This document shows positions 37,608 to 49,789 of a DNA stretch of 64,000 bases, piece after piece. The DNA lies in the NCBI RefSeq assembly GCF_019393635.1, contig NC_057864.1, positions 468,952,617 through 469,016,616 of the forward strand. The letters run 5' to 3'. The stretch's first letter is position 1. Each line of letters begins with the position of its first letter. Source of the DNA: Dromiciops gliroides. Taxonomy: Eukaryota > Chordata > Mammalia > Microbiotheria > Microbiotheriidae. The notes under the pieces are model-generated. The model worked only from the letters and a program-made list of their open reading frames with translations, was not told where the DNA came from and ran no database searches. The translations under genes and the position numbers were made by a program.

Positions 37608-37887
37608 GGGGCAGCTGGGTAGCACAGTGGATAGAGTGCTGGCCCTGAAGTTGGAAGGACCTGAGTTCAAATATGACCTCAGACAAATGTCTGAGCTGTG
37701 TGACCCTGGGCGAGTCACTTAGCCCTAATTGTCCTGATGTATATCTTGCCACTGAACCCAGATGGCTCTGGAGGAGAGAGTGACGTTGGTGACCTTGCAC
37801 AGCCCTCCCTCACTTAAATCCAATTCACTGCAATTCATGACATCACCTCCTCATGGTCCTCTTTGAGAATGAAGGACAAACAACAGC
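37608..37887 (+). repeat. CORE-SINE with a different 3' tail
   Basis: Usual head and CORE, but after TAATTGTCCTGATG it continues through GGTGACCTTGCACAGCCCTC to TTTGAGAATGAAGGACAAAC and AACA. It is the only copy with this tail in the window and probably a separate SINE subfamily. Confidence 0.75.
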
Positions 37888-37932
37888 CTTTTACTCCCAC
37901 CACAGGAAGGGTTAGCTCTAAGAAGAGAAGTA

Positions 37933-38068
37933 GGGGCAGCTAGGTGGCACAGTGGATAAAGCACCAGCCCTGGATTCAGGAGGACGTGAGTTCAAATCCA
38001 GCCTTAGACACTTGACACTAGCTGTGTGACCCTGGGCAAATCACTTAACCCTCATTGCTCTACCAAAA

Positions 38069-38140
<72 letters not shown>
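37933..38140 (+). repeat. CORE-SINE (WSINE1-like) with (GAAA)n tail
   Basis: Complete copy. The tail has grown into a (GAAA)n array at 38070-38131 followed by (GA)n. Confidence 0.92.
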
Positions 38141-38157
38141 TGAGGAAGTCTTCATAG

Positions 38158-39115
38158 TGTATGAGATGATTATGGATTTGAGTCAGATTAAACTCTGAGG
38201 ATGGGGTCTGGAAGATATTCAGCCCCGCCCCAGTATAGTTAATTTAAAAGTTTATTGCTTGTCAAATTCTCACTGTTTCCTTTAAGTTTTATTGCCAATT
38301 AACAGCATTTTTGCTTCTGCTCAGTCTCCCCACTTGTCAGCTACATATTAGTTTTATCTGGAATCCATAATGTGTCAGAACCCCAGTCCCTGTTGAGTGG
38401 GTCAGGGAGTTTGCCCACCAATTCAATACTTGGGACTCAAGAAGAAAGGGCAGGTGATCACAGGGCTCCGCACAGGATGCGGCAATTAAGTTGAGACCAG
38501 ATGTTAAGTGACATGTCTCTTTTTCTCAGAGCAGAATCCCCTTGACCCTAGGGTCCCAACAATGAATTATTATTTTATTCTTTATTCTATTTCTTTGATT
38601 TTCCAACATAGCTGAAGATAAATTTTAACCCTGTCATCCTTCTAAAATTAACACGACTACAAAACAAGGCTGAAACACCTGAGTGACTCTTCCTGTTATT
38701 CAAGTTGAATATCTTTAGAGATAGGGGCCCAGAGAGGGGAGTCTGTGGGAACTGTGAGATCTGAAACATTTGACTGTCACTCCCCTGTTCCCTCTTCCTT
38801 CAGTTTGACCTTGTTCCCCCTCCCCTTTTCCCCCTTGTTCCTGGAACACGTATGCATGTCTCCATACATTGATCACGAGCTAAACACGCACCCTGGGTGA
38901 GACAGGATTGGATGTTAGATTGTGAGCTTGCCCTAGTGTGCATTGGGGACTTCCCCTCTGACTAACATTTCTATAAAAGCTTAAGGCATGTATTAGCTAT
39001 TGCGACTCAGTTATTGAGTTTGCCCATTCCTGCAGGAATTTAATAAATCTGTCTCTGCTTGACTTGGTGGTCTCCTCGAGTTATTTGGGTAAACTGAGGC
39101 AGTTTGCCCCAAACA
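38158..39115 (+). mobile_element. Solo LTR, ERV1-like, copy 3
   Basis: 958-base LTR fossil with TGTATGAG...CCAAACA ends and the perfect 4-base duplication ATAG at 38154-38157 and 39116-39119. The best copy for defining the family's ends. Confidence 0.9.
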
Positions 39116-39418
39116 ATAGGAAGTAATCAGTTTCAAACAATTCCTCTCATGTGGGCCATACTTACTAGCTCTACATAGGAAGTATACTTAGTTTTCTAGG
39201 GTACATTCTTGATATTCTACCTAAAAAGGAAAGTAAACTGTACATGACAGAGATTTGCAGCCTGATGTATACTGCTCTTTATTCTGTTCTATTGTATATA
39301 CGGAAGTTTTCATCTTAGGTGCTGTTTGTTAAGTTCAGAAAAAAAATAATAAATGCAAAGGACAAAAAAGACCTGATACGATTTTGAACCAACAGCAGTT
39401 TAAAAAAAAATAGCTTCC

Positions 39419-39580
39419 GGGGCAGCTAGGTGGCACAGTGTTTAAAGCACCAGCCCTGGATTCAGGAGGACCTGAGTTCAAATCTGACCTCAGACACTTG
39501 ACACTAGCTGTGTGACCCTGGGCAAGTCACTTAACACCCATTTGCCTCACCAAAAAAAAAAAAGAAGAAAAGAAAAGAAA
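39419..39580 (+). repeat. CORE-SINE (WSINE1-like)
   Basis: Complete copy except for a short CORE deletion (GACACTAGCTGTG). Duplication AAAAAATAG. Confidence 0.9.
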
Positions 39581-40374
39581 AAATAGAGCCTCCAGATCTA
39601 GGATTAAGAATTCAGTTTTCTGATCCTCCTCCTCTTGGAAAAGATGTTATTTAGCTCTTCTCTTTCCTTCCTCATTTCACTGAAAATTGCTGCTTTGGGG
39701 AAATAAACATTTTATTTTACTTACTTGAAAACATTACTGTGGATGTGGAAGAAGGCAACTGGCTCCCCTTTGTATTCATATGCAGAAAATGTTTCGAATT
39801 TGTTTCAATGTGGGCTCATCTACCAAGAACACAGAGATATAGGTGGGATGTCTCAATGGAATGGCTTACAGATTTTTCACAAAGAGATTTTCTTTCAGGG
39901 AAAGTGCATCTCCTTCAGTAAGTTTAAGACCTTAGGCCTTAAAAGATTGATTTCTTGGTAGCAAAAGAAATCAATACATACTATGGATTCTGGCAAAGTG
40001 TCAAAAAGTTTAGCTTGGCCAACCTGCAAAAGTAAAACCAAAATTGGAGTAATATCACTCAGAGGATCCAAAATGATGTCCTCTCCCTGAGATGGATTCT
40101 CTCTTCAGAAGGGATCCCTGGATGCCCCAGGGATCCATGATAGAGCACAAAGAGTCCATGAATTTGGAGGAGAAAGAAAGTTACATCTTTTTTGTCATTA
40201 ACCTTTTTTTTTTTTTGGTCATTAACCTTTAACTGAATTTTAGCATTTCCTTCAATTATTTTTCTGCATGACTCTGAGTCCATCCATCAGCTTCACCAAA
40301 CTGCTGCCAAAGGGGCCCATGAGATAGAAAGGTGGAGAAACAGTGCTCTGCCTCATGACTGACGTGTTGCCTGT
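39581..40374. other. Intergenic, nothing recognised
   Basis: No repeat family or gene identified. Short open frames only. Confidence 0.3.
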
Positions 40375-40389
40375 TGACCATTACTTCTT

Positions 40390-40540
40390 TTGTGTGTGTG
40401 TGAGAGAGAGGCAATTGGGGTTAGGTGACTTGCCCAGGGTCACACAGCTAGTACGTGTCAAGTGTCTGAGGCCGGATTTGAACTCAGGTCTTCCTGACTC
40501 CAGGGCCAGTGAGCTATCCACTGCGCCACCTAGCTGCCCC
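40390..40540 (-). repeat. CORE-SINE (WSINE1-like)
   Basis: Minus-strand copy whose tail is now (TG)n(AG)n. Duplication TGACCATTACTTCTT / TGACCTTTACTTCTT. Confidence 0.92.
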
Positions 40541-40555
40541 TGACCTTTACTTCTT

Positions 40556-41547
40556 ATAACAAGCTCTTTTCCACCTCCTTAGACTGACTGTTACACATTC
40601 AGTACTCTGTCTGCTCCCAATAATTGCCTGGACGGTAAGCTGTCCTCTTGGGAGAGGACGCTGCTTACAAAGAGCACCAGAGGTCATCTTTCTGCCCACT
40701 TATTTCCCTCCTTGGTGTAATCTTCCCTGGCTTCCCAATTTCCCTCCCTAAACTGAAGTTCCTTTATAGTAGAATAAAATCAATTTCTCCAAATGGGAAA
40801 GCTTGCTAGAGCCATTATCACAACTGAATAGCTATTCAGTGTCTGTTTGAAGCTAACACAAAGAGAGAATTTTGTGGTCCCCCTGAAACTTGAGTGTCAG
40901 CTCAAATACGACATAAAACTACTAGTGCTTTATGTGACTGTGCATGACAACTGTACTTTTGGGGACTGAAATCTAGGAGGCCCCAGTTTTAGGATTTGGG
41001 AGTGCTCAGGTGCTAGACTGATGCAGGAAGTGTCAACGTTGTGCCTGGACCCGTTTTGACAAGCCCTGCTAAATGATCAGTCCTATCCAATGATTATTTA
41101 ATAAACTAAAGTCATAATTGCAAATCCAGCAAGCCTCTATCCCTCCTCAAGTGACCCCCACCCCACCCTCCCGAGCCTGCCAAATCCTTCATGATTTTTA
41201 AGGCCAAGCAGGCTGGCTAAAAAAAAAGCAGAGTCTCCCACATGATTTAGACATAACAGTATCTTATGGCAGGAGCACATTCAGAACGACCCAAAAAACC
41301 CTCTCCCTGCTGGTGCAACTGAAAAAAGAGGTTATTTTGAGTTACTGAATGGCTTGGACAGTGGGATCTGAATGAAAGACCTCCAAATCAGCATGACTTT
41401 GGGAGAGGGGAAAAGAAAACACTGTCTGTGTGTGATATGAACACAGAACGGGGCCGATGAAAAACACATTTAGCATAAAAGAGACAAAACCTACCCTAGT
41501 GATTCTGTGTAGATTTTTGAAAAAGTGAATCTATAAATTTTAGGGAG
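40556..41547. other. Intergenic, SINE-free
   Basis: About 1 kb of unrecognised, single-copy-looking sequence. Candidate for comparison across marsupials. Confidence 0.3.
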
Positions 41548-41563
41548 TACTTAACCTTTTTGT

Positions 41564-41814
41564 TTTTATTTTATTTTTTTTTACATATAAGGTATTTTAT
41601 TTTTTCTGTTACATGTAAAGATAGTTCTCAACTTTTGTTTATACAAGCTTTACAATTTCAGATTTTTCTCCCTCCCTCCCCTCCCTCCCCCCTCCCCTAG
41701 ACAGCAGGTAATCTGATATAGGTTATATCTATATATCTATATACATATACATATATCTATATATATATATACACACATATATATACACATAATAACATTA
41801 ATCCTATTTCTGCA
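41564..41814 (-). repeat. L1 insertion, 5' truncated
   Basis: Antisense L1 3' end with a perfect 16-base duplication TACTTAACCTTTTTGT at 41548-41563 and 41815-41830. Includes an expanded TA/CA tract near 41727-41790. Same subfamily as 59370-59749. Confidence 0.9.
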
Positions 41815-41917
41815 TACTTAACCTTTTTGTGTCATGGGCTGCTTGGACAGTCTGGGAAAGCCTGTGGACTCCTCAAAATAATGTTTTTAAATGCATAAAA
41901 TACATAGGATTATAAAG

Positions 41918-42168
41918 GGGCAGTTAGGTGGCACAGTGGATGGAGCACTGGACCTAGAATCAGAAAGACCAGAAAGACCAGAGTTCAAATTTGACCTCAG
42001 ATACTTAGTAGCTGTGTGACCCTGAGCAAGTCATTTAACCCCTGTCTGCATAAAATTGGAGAAGGAAATGGCAAAGCACCACAGTATCTTTGCCCAGAAA
42101 GCCCCATGGATAGTTGGTCCATGGGATCATGAAGAGTCCTACACGACTAAAGAGCAACACAAAAATAA
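41918..42168 (+). repeat. Long CORE-SINE (MAR1-like)
   Basis: Head GGGGCAGTTAGGTGGC to the ACTAAAGAGCAACACAAAA tail. Internal duplication of AGAAAGACC. Confidence 0.87.
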
Positions 42169-42710
42169 CCATTTATATTGACTGATAATTATCAAAAGAT
42201 TTAAAAAAATAAGTTCATGGGTCCCAGGGTAAGAACCCCTGCTCTAAAGACAAATTCACTGCACCACAGAATCTGAAAACTGGAAGTCTCTCCACATTGT
42301 CCTGCCTGTGCCTTTACCCATCACATCTGCCTTACAGCCTCTTGACAGGGTCTCCTGCTTCTCAAGACAACAGCCCATCAATATCCTTCAACTTCTGTCA
42401 CTCTCATAGCAGCGAATGAGGGCCAGTTTCCTGGTGCCTTCCTTTGGGCCAGCAATGGACCCTCTCTACCATCGTTGCAATGCCTAGCACAGTGCCTGAC
42501 ATGTAATGGTGCTGAATTCATGCTTCTTGTTCAGCCTATCAGTGAGCCCGTCTCTAGTTATCCTTATTCAACCTGGGTATGGAGGATTGGCTTGGTGCTA
42601 TGTCCTTGACTTCCTCTGATGGTACATTTTCTGGGAGAAAGTCCCGTATTTTCCCTGTGTCTAAGGATTTTCTTTCTTTGTGAGTCAGATCTCTTCTACC
42701 ATCTATCTGT
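42169..42710. other. Intergenic, possible old LINE remnant
   Basis: CCACAGAATCTGAAAACTGG suggests a CR1/L3-like start at about 42260. Otherwise unrecognised. Confidence 0.3.
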
Positions 42711-42720
42711 ATGGGAATCA

Positions 42721-42982
42721 AGGGCAACTAGGTGGCACAGTGGATAGAACATAGGTCCTGGAGTCAGGAAGACCTGAATTCAAATGTGACTTCAGACACT
42801 TACTACCTCTAGCTGTGTGACCCTGGGGAACTCACTTAATCCTGTTTGCCTCAGTTTCCTCATCTGTCAAATGAGCTGGAGAAGGAAATGGCAAACCACT
42901 CCAGTGTCTCTGCCAAGGAAATGCCAAATGGGGTCACAAAGAATTGGACGCGACTGAAATATGACTAAACAACAACAAAAAC
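42721..42982 (+). repeat. Long CORE-SINE (MAR1-like)
   Basis: Full-length with the GACTAAACAACAACAAA end. Perfect duplication ATGGGAATCA at 42711-42720 and 42983-42992. Confidence 0.92.
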
Positions 42983-43116
42983 ATGGGAATCAGCACTTTT
43001 TTATGACTTTGATTAAATATGTACAAAAATAAATGTATACAGAGTGAATAGTCATTTGAGCTATGTTTATGGAGAAGACAATTAACAAATAGGGCTTAAT
43101 ATTAAGAATGCTTTGG

Positions 43117-43257
43117 AGGGGCCGCTAGGTGGCGCAGTGGATAGAGCACCAGCCCTTGAGTCAGGACTGGCCTCAGACACTTGACACTTACTAGCTGTGT
43201 GACCCTGGGCAAGTCACTTAACCCCAATTGCCTCACAAAAAAGAAAAAAGAATAAAA
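43117..43257 (+). repeat. CORE-SINE (WSINE1-like), internal deletion
   Basis: Lacks the GGACCTGAGTTCAAAT block between GTCAGGA and CTGGCCTC. Duplication AAGAATGCTTTGG at 43104-43116 and 43258-43270. Confidence 0.9.
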
Positions 43258-43270
43258 AAGAATGCTTTGG

Positions 43271-43409
43271 GGCGGGGGAAGCTAGGTGGTGCAGTGGATA
43301 GAGCACTAGCCCTGGATTCAGGAGGAACTGAGTTCAAATCCGGCCTCAGACACTTGACACTTACTAGCTGTGTGACCCTGGGCAAGTCACTTAACCCCAA
43401 CTGACTCAC
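43271..43409 (+). repeat. CORE-SINE (WSINE1-like)
   Basis: Second copy starting right after the target duplication of the first. Its tail has become the adjoining CA/TA array. Confidence 0.9.
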
Positions 43410-43447
43410 ATATATGCACACACAAATATATACATATATACACATAC

Positions 43448-43486
<39 letters not shown>

Positions 43487-43572
43487 TATATACACACACA
43501 CATATATACACACACACATACACACACACACACATATATATACACACGCACACACACATATATATATATGAC
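43409..43572. repeat. Compound (CA/TA)n microsatellite
   Basis: About 160 bases of alternating CA and TA blocks seeded by the SINE tail. Confidence 0.93.
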
Positions 43573-45300
43573 TTTGTATAGGAGGTGGCATCAACACAAT
43601 GCTTAGAGAAAAGCTAGTGATTCTGAAAGTAGAGGTGACGGGGGAGAACATTCCAAGCCTTGGGAGACAGCCTATGCAAAGACATGGAAGTAGGAGATGG
43701 AATGTTGCTTATGGGAAAGAGCAAATAGGACAGTCTGGCTGGAATGAAATCTATGTAAGGGAAGGTAATGCCTGAGACCAATGAGAGAGAGCATCCACAC
43801 TTCCAAGGCCTTTTTCCTGACTTTCTCCCTATTTTGAACTCATGGTTGATCAGAACAGTTATCTATCTCTTATGTGGTAGCATTAGGAAGAATCTAAGTC
43901 AGTAGTCTGCTGTCCATCCATCATATGTGCTCTGCATGCGGTGCTGAACCCTTTGGGTAACAGCCTATGTCAGAACCCAAACCTCAAACTTGTGAATAGG
44001 GTAATGGTTTTATTACCAATGAATTCGCAGCTGGTAAATGCAATAGGCTTTTGGTAGCCATCACTTCCCTGACAGAGAAGTGCTGTGAGATCATCCCATC
44101 TGACATCTGAATATAACGCTAGGAATTTACTTAGATCTGTGGAAGCCAAAACAAAAGTATATGTAAAGCATTTAATTGGGTCCTTGAAGGCTTGGCCACA
44201 TTCCCCTTCCTAGCAAGGTGCAGAGTAAATAATTGGCATTGTCTGCAACTCTGTTTCTGAATCACCCATCTAGCTTTCTGCTTGTGTTGCCTTTCAATAA
44301 AGATAGCTACATGTGAGCGAACATTGATAAGCTTGGGGATGATGGCATTGTTTTCTCACAAATCTCCAAAAATACCCATCAACTCTAAGGAATACTTTTA
44401 GTTTCTTGATAGCTCTTTGGATGTGCTAGGCAGTGCTTCTATCATCTCAAGGTCAGGACTCATTCCATTGAGATAAGTCGCCCCTATATTTGATAGATGC
44501 TTAGCAAAATTGACACTCGTCAATGAACAATTTTAGACAAAGAGTTTCAAGTCTAGCAAATAAATTTAGCAATCTTTCCTCATATCATTGCAGCATTATT
44601 CCCCAAAATGAGGTCGCTTATGGTATCTAAGTAGCTCCTCTTTCCCATCACTTTCTTTATGAGTTGTTGAGTGGCTAGCACCTAGAAATATTTCAGAAGA
44701 TGTTTCCAAATGAGTAGAATCTCAAGGGGCAAATGAAAGAAATCTTATCTTTTGCTCTCATGAGATCTGATGGTATCTACCCAGAAGGTCTAATATAGAG
44801 AACTGCTATCAGCAGACAATCCAGGAAATTCTCACTCTTGGCATGGGGCGAGGGGAGGCCTGGTCATCTTCGTTTATTTTTTGTTCTATACTCCACATGC
44901 TCTGCTATTTCTGCTTTTATTTTATACCGCTCCTATGAACTACTAAGCTGCTCCTTCCAGTTGTTCCTTAGCATTGACCCCAAGTTTACCAGTGGCCTGT
45001 TCCCATACCCAGTCCTTTCCCTTTAAGACTACTTCCCATTTACAGTGTAGATACATCTTGTAATTTGGGGTGCATCTCTTCACTAGAAAGTAAGCTCCTT
45101 GAGGCAAGGGACCATGTTTTTGTCTTTGTTTTCTATCTCCAGTGATTAAATCTTGCCTGATTCGTAGTTAAGTCCTTAGTAAATGCTTGCTGATATTGAC
45201 AGACAAGCAAAGGCCTGGAAACAAAATGAGTACTGATCAATTGAAGAATGATTGAAGAAGCTATGGCATGTGAATATATTATTACCGTATAGTAAGAAAT
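43573..45300. other. Intergenic, SINE-free
   Basis: 43573-43800 is the old unclassified family (AACATTCCAAGCCTTGGG, TGCAAAGACATGGAAG). 43850-45300 is unrecognised and free of young repeats for about 1.4 kb. Confidence 0.35.
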
Positions 45301-45307
45301 TAGAAAT

Positions 45308-45840
45308 ATAAGAATTTCATGGAAATCAAAGGAATGCCCATCAATTAGGGAATGGCTAAACAAGCTGTGGTATATGATGGTGATGGAATATTACTGTGCT
45401 ATAAGAGATGACAAGCAGGATGATTTCAAAAAGGCCTGGAAAGACTTGTATGAACTGATGTATAGTGAAGTGAGAAGAACCAAAAGAACATTGTGCACAG
45501 ACACAGCAACACTGTTTGATGAAGAACTGTGAATGATTTAACTATTCTCAGCAATACAATGATCCAAGACAATCTGAAAGGACTATTGATGAAATATACT
45601 ATCTACTTCCAAAAAAAGAACTGATATTGATGGAACACAGACTGATGCGGGCTATTTTTCATTTTCATTCATTTTTTTCTCTTTTAATCAAGTTTTCTTG
45701 TACAGATTGACAAATATGGTAATGTTTTACATAATCATACATGTATAACCCATATTTGATTGCTTGCTGCCTCAAGGAGCGAAAGGGGAGGAGAGGGAGG
45801 GAAAAAGGGATAAAAATTGGAACCCAAAACCATAAATAAA
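45308..45840 (+). repeat. L1 3'-end fragment (sense)
   Basis: AATGCCCATCAATTAGGGAA, then GGATGATTTCAAAAAGGCC and the A-rich 3' end. A further L1-like scrap follows to about 45960. Confidence 0.8.
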
Positions 45841-45984
45841 AATGTTTATTATTTTAAAAATCATGAGAAATTTACAAAGATCTGGGAAGATTTATATGAA
45901 TTGATGCAGAGAACAAAATATATGAAGGAATACAACAGTGTAAAGGAACAGATCATTAAAAGAAAGTTGAAAGAGGTACATGAT

Positions 45985-46110
45985 ATAGAATGTTGGCTAC
46001 CTGGAAGATCTGAGTTCAAGTCCCAGTGGCCACATGCCAGCTAAGTGAGTCTGCGAGAACCACTTCATCTCTCAGTGCTCCAAGGCAACAATCTAAGAAT
46101 AGAAATTGCA
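45985..46110 (+). repeat. MIR-like remnant
   Basis: GGCTACCTGGAAGATCTGAG, then TTCAAGTCCC and a decayed core. Confidence 0.35.
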
Positions 46111-46348
46111 GAACAGGTGCTAATCTGTACTGCTGTGGGGAGTTTTCTCAGTTGGAGTTCCTCATACCGAAGTTTCCAATACCAATGAAATCAATGATCC
46201 AATCCCCCTAAAAAAAGGAAGTTGAACTCTAAGTAATAGAAAATCCAGTAAAGTTTCCTGAAGAGAAATAATGAAACATACCTTCTCCCACACAGCAGAG
46301 AATGTGGGGACTACAATGGCAGAATATTATTCTAACTACAGACCTGTA

Positions 46349-46628
46349 TATGGCCGCTAGTTAGTACAGTGCATAGAGCACTGGGGACTAGAGTCAGGAA
46401 GACCTGAGTTCAAATGGAGCCTCAGACACTTTCTAGTTGTGTCAACTAGCAAGTCAGAGTAAGCTCGGACTTGCCCTGGGAAAGTCACTTAACCCTGTTT
46501 GCCTCAGTTCCTCATCTGTAAAATGAGCTAGAGAAGAAATGGCAACCCCCTTCTGTATCTCTTCCAAGAAAATCCCAAATAGGATCACAAAGAGTCAGAC
46601 ATGACTGAAAAACTACTGAATGACACAA
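46349..46628 (+). repeat. Long CORE-SINE with CORE insertion
   Basis: Carries the same extra block as the copy at 34137: after TTGTGTCAACTAGCAAG comes TCAGAGTAAGCTCGGACTTG. A (TATG)n-rich tract follows at 46629-46688. Confidence 0.85.
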
Positions 46629-46774
46629 AATATATGTTTTGTATATGTATGTATGTATATGTATATGTATATGTGGGTATGTATATTCAGAATCAAACAC
46701 GGTCTTTATTATATCAGATGTTTTTGCTTAATTTTTCGTTTTGTTACAAGGGGAAGTTCGATAAAGAAGGAGTA

Positions 46775-46917
46775 GGAGCAGCTAGGTGGTGTAGTGGATA
46801 GAGCACCGGCCCTGGATTCAGGACAACCTGAGTTCAAATCCAGCCTCAGACACTTGACACTTTCTAGCTGTGTGACCATGGGCAAGTCACTTAACCCCCA
46901 TTACCCTAAAAAAAAAA
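46775..46917 (+). repeat. CORE-SINE (WSINE1-like)
   Basis: Complete copy with head GGAGCAGCTAGGTGG and a pure A-tail. Confidence 0.9.
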
Positions 46918-47980
46918 GGGAGTAAAAAATGGCTGTTTTTTAATGACAAAGGCCATCAATAAAAACCGTTTTTCAAAACTCATTAACCAAGAAGCACAAT
47001 TTCTCTTCATGCTAATACTTGATAGATTCACAGAATATTAGAACTAGAAAGAATCTTAAAGATCATGTAGTCCAGTTTTCTACAGAAATCTAGGGTTTCG
47101 AACTGGCCAAGGTCACACAACTATCTAGAAGGAGAGTGGGACCACCTCCCAGGTCTTCTGACTATTCTAAGTACAAGTAATCCCTTCCCTTAAGGAATTT
47201 ACTGCAGTTGCTAGACAAGTCTTAAAACTTTTGAAAGTATTAGCACTCATCTTATAAAAGCAAACCAGAACCTCTCCATGTAATCTGAATCTGCAATTGC
47301 CTGATGGAAAGAGCTATACAAGTTATTTCTTCCAGTGAATTTTTATGCCTGTAGTTATTTTACTGTACTGGTTATTTTCTAAGATGACTCACTGCATACA
47401 TACACATTTTATCTGCTCCAACTCACCATCTGCCCATCAGCTGATATCTTGGAAGACAGTTTTTAGCTGCAGTTTTTAAAAGCCAAGTACATGTGGTAAT
47501 GATTTTAGCTGATAAATGGTGCATGTTTTTTTACTCCACTTTGTCAACAAATGCTAAAAAGTGCTACTTGGTAGCAATAATAATAATAATAACAAGACTT
47601 GTTTCTTCTGAAAAGGATATACTCTCTTAGTTTTAAAAGATCTAACCTGCCTCATAATCTCCCTGGGAAGCAAGTCAACTCCATGTTAGAATCAAGAAGG
47701 GCAAATGGATGCAGGGAAATCATGATTCTGCTTCTTTTAAAGGGCAATGAATGTCAACTTTCAGCATAACACTCAATATTTATAAAACTTTCTGGAGGAC
47801 AATTTGGTGTGGGCGAGAGTTTGAGAGGTAATTTCTAATTCCTACTGGAGTCTAGATTTACTTCTGACTGTTATTATAGTTAGGGTTGGACTGAGACTAA
47901 AAATTGGCTCACCTTTAGGTAATTAAAGCCTATTGGTTCAAGGTCTTGTTACCCCTACAAACAATGGACTAAATACTTCA
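46918..47980. other. Intergenic with a MIR remnant
   Basis: 47025-47160 is a reversed MIR-type piece (GGCCAAGGTCACACAACTAT). The remainder is unrecognised apart from an (ATA)n tract near 47577. Confidence 0.4.
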
Positions 47981-48104
47981 TTTTTTGTGTGTGAGGCAAT
48001 TGGGGTGAAGAGACTTGCCCAGGGTCACACAGCTAATAAGCGTCAAGTGTCTGAGGCCGGATTTGAACTCAGGTCCTTCTGAATACAGGGCCACCTAGCT
48101 GCCC
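47981..48104 (-). repeat. CORE-SINE (WSINE1-like), internal deletion
   Basis: Minus-strand copy lacking the block between ATACAGGG and CCACCTAGC. Confidence 0.88.
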
Positions 48105-48764
48105 TCTTTTTCTTTTTTTTTTTCTTTTACCCAAACCTTTTGAGGGATATGCAGTCCATTTGGCCTAACTGTTGGACAGTCAGTCTGGCTCCAATTGTAG
48201 GACATTTTTTAACCACTATGACCAAGAGATTGAAAAATCTGTGTGTGATTTGAAAGTGACTTTAAATATAAGTATACTGAAAGACTCTCCTCAAGGTTAA
48301 TTTGTAAATTTTATCTCATTAACATCCTGTACTCTGTTGTACCTGATTCGGGATATAGCTGCCAGCAACTGCTGTAACCAGACCTACTTGTTTGAGAGAC
48401 AGAGCAACTTGATGGCCCTAAATAGCCTTCAGGCTGGAACAGAGTGCAAACTGCAATCAGAATTAAAGCAAGGGCTTTTTTGCTACGTGTCATTTGGATT
48501 CACTGCAAAATGGAAAGTCAACAAATCACTTTACATGTCAGAGAGTAAAAAGTTATAACCTCTGGACCAAACAACAGAATTAGGCCAAAGGGTTGTTTTG
48601 ATGGCTGTTGTGGCTACGTGTAACCAGTATCTAAATCTGACTAAGCTAGCAACAAAAATAGGAGAATGACTTGTTATGCTCCCTAGGTTGGACCTTTCCT
48701 GTCTACCTACGTGAGAAAATAATAGGTTTTGGATTAATTTTGCTGATTAACTCCAAGAAAAGTC
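48105..48764. other. Intergenic, nothing recognised
   Basis: Single-copy-looking. A 73-codon open frame at 48337-48558 shows no family resemblance. Confidence 0.3.
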
Positions 48765-48776
48765 AATCCAATTAAT

Positions 48777-48916
48777 CTTTTTTTTTTTTGGGGGGGGGTG
48801 AGGCAATGGGGGTTAAGTGACTTGCCCAGGGTCATACAGCTAGTAAGTGTCAAGTGTCTGAGACCAGATTTGAACTCAAGGCTGGTGCTCTATCCACTTC
48901 GACACCTAGCTGTCCC
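48777..48916 (-). repeat. CORE-SINE (WSINE1-like)
   Basis: Minus-strand copy. Duplication AATCCAATTAAT / AATCCAATCAAT. Confidence 0.9.
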
Positions 48917-49269
48917 AATCCAATCAATTTTAATATAATCCCCTAAGAGCGGGCCTTTAGGTGTCCCAAAACTCATCATATAATTTGAAACGTCACACCT
49001 ATCATATTCTTTCACTTAAAGAAAAATACGACATAAACAACATGAAATTTTTACATTTGATGATTTATTAAATAGAAGAATTTCAAAAAGTAAATTGTAA
49101 AGAGGAGTAAAAATAGTGAAATATGTGTTTTTGAAGTTAAAAGAAAGCTGCAGATACAAAAAATATTTACACATTCACCTCTTTTGGGGAACTAACAAGA
49201 TGAAGAGGTTCTGGTTATGTCCATATTAGTTGGGGAATCAGCACAGAAAATGTTAGTCTCTTCGAAGTG

Positions 49270-49625
49270 TAGCAGGGGAAAAGGTGAAAAAATACTAGTC
49301 CTTGTATTTCCTCTATTAAAGAATTAAAACTCACACATGTCCTAATTAAAGATGAAAGCAAGGTTTTGATTCAGTGCAAGGGGATATGGCCAGGAGCAAA
49401 GTCTAGAACTTTAACCTCCCCGAACCAGACAAAGGACAACAATTTTATAGAGACCTGAAAATGGAAAGGTCCCTTTTGGGGTGGGGTAGGGAAAGCCTGG
49501 TTGCTTGTCATATCCCTGAGAGTGGAGGGGATTTTTTTGAAATGATGGTTCTGACCTTTGGGATTATCTCTGTCTCCTAGCTCCAGTCAGGTAGTAGCCA
49601 AGCCTAATTTAATTCTGTGAAGGAG
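49270..49625 (-). mobile_element. LTR-like repeat, family B, copy 3
   Basis: Shares AAAGGTCCCTTTTGGGGTGG, GGTAGGGAAAGCCTGG and TCTCCTAGCTCCAGTCAGGT with 35200-35930. Older-looking fossil copy. Confidence 0.45.
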
Positions 49626-49789
49626 AAAGCAAGTCAAGCCATTTTTAAAAAGAAATTATTTCAATCTGATTTTTAACACTCTAAATCTGAGTTTTTAATA
49701 ACAAGCTATAAAAGTATAGATAATTTAAATCTAGGGTTTAGACACGAGGTTTGCGAATGGTAGAAAAAGCATTTGACTCAGTAAACATT

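Noticed and set aside
38070-38131. Possible regular repeat array of the CRISPR kind
   Set aside because: It is a simple (GAAA)n tract in a SINE tail in a mammalian genome, with no spacers.
43233-43651. Frames of 81-108 codons rich in Cys, Val and Tyr
   Set aside because: These are translations of the CA/TA microsatellite and adjoining SINEs.
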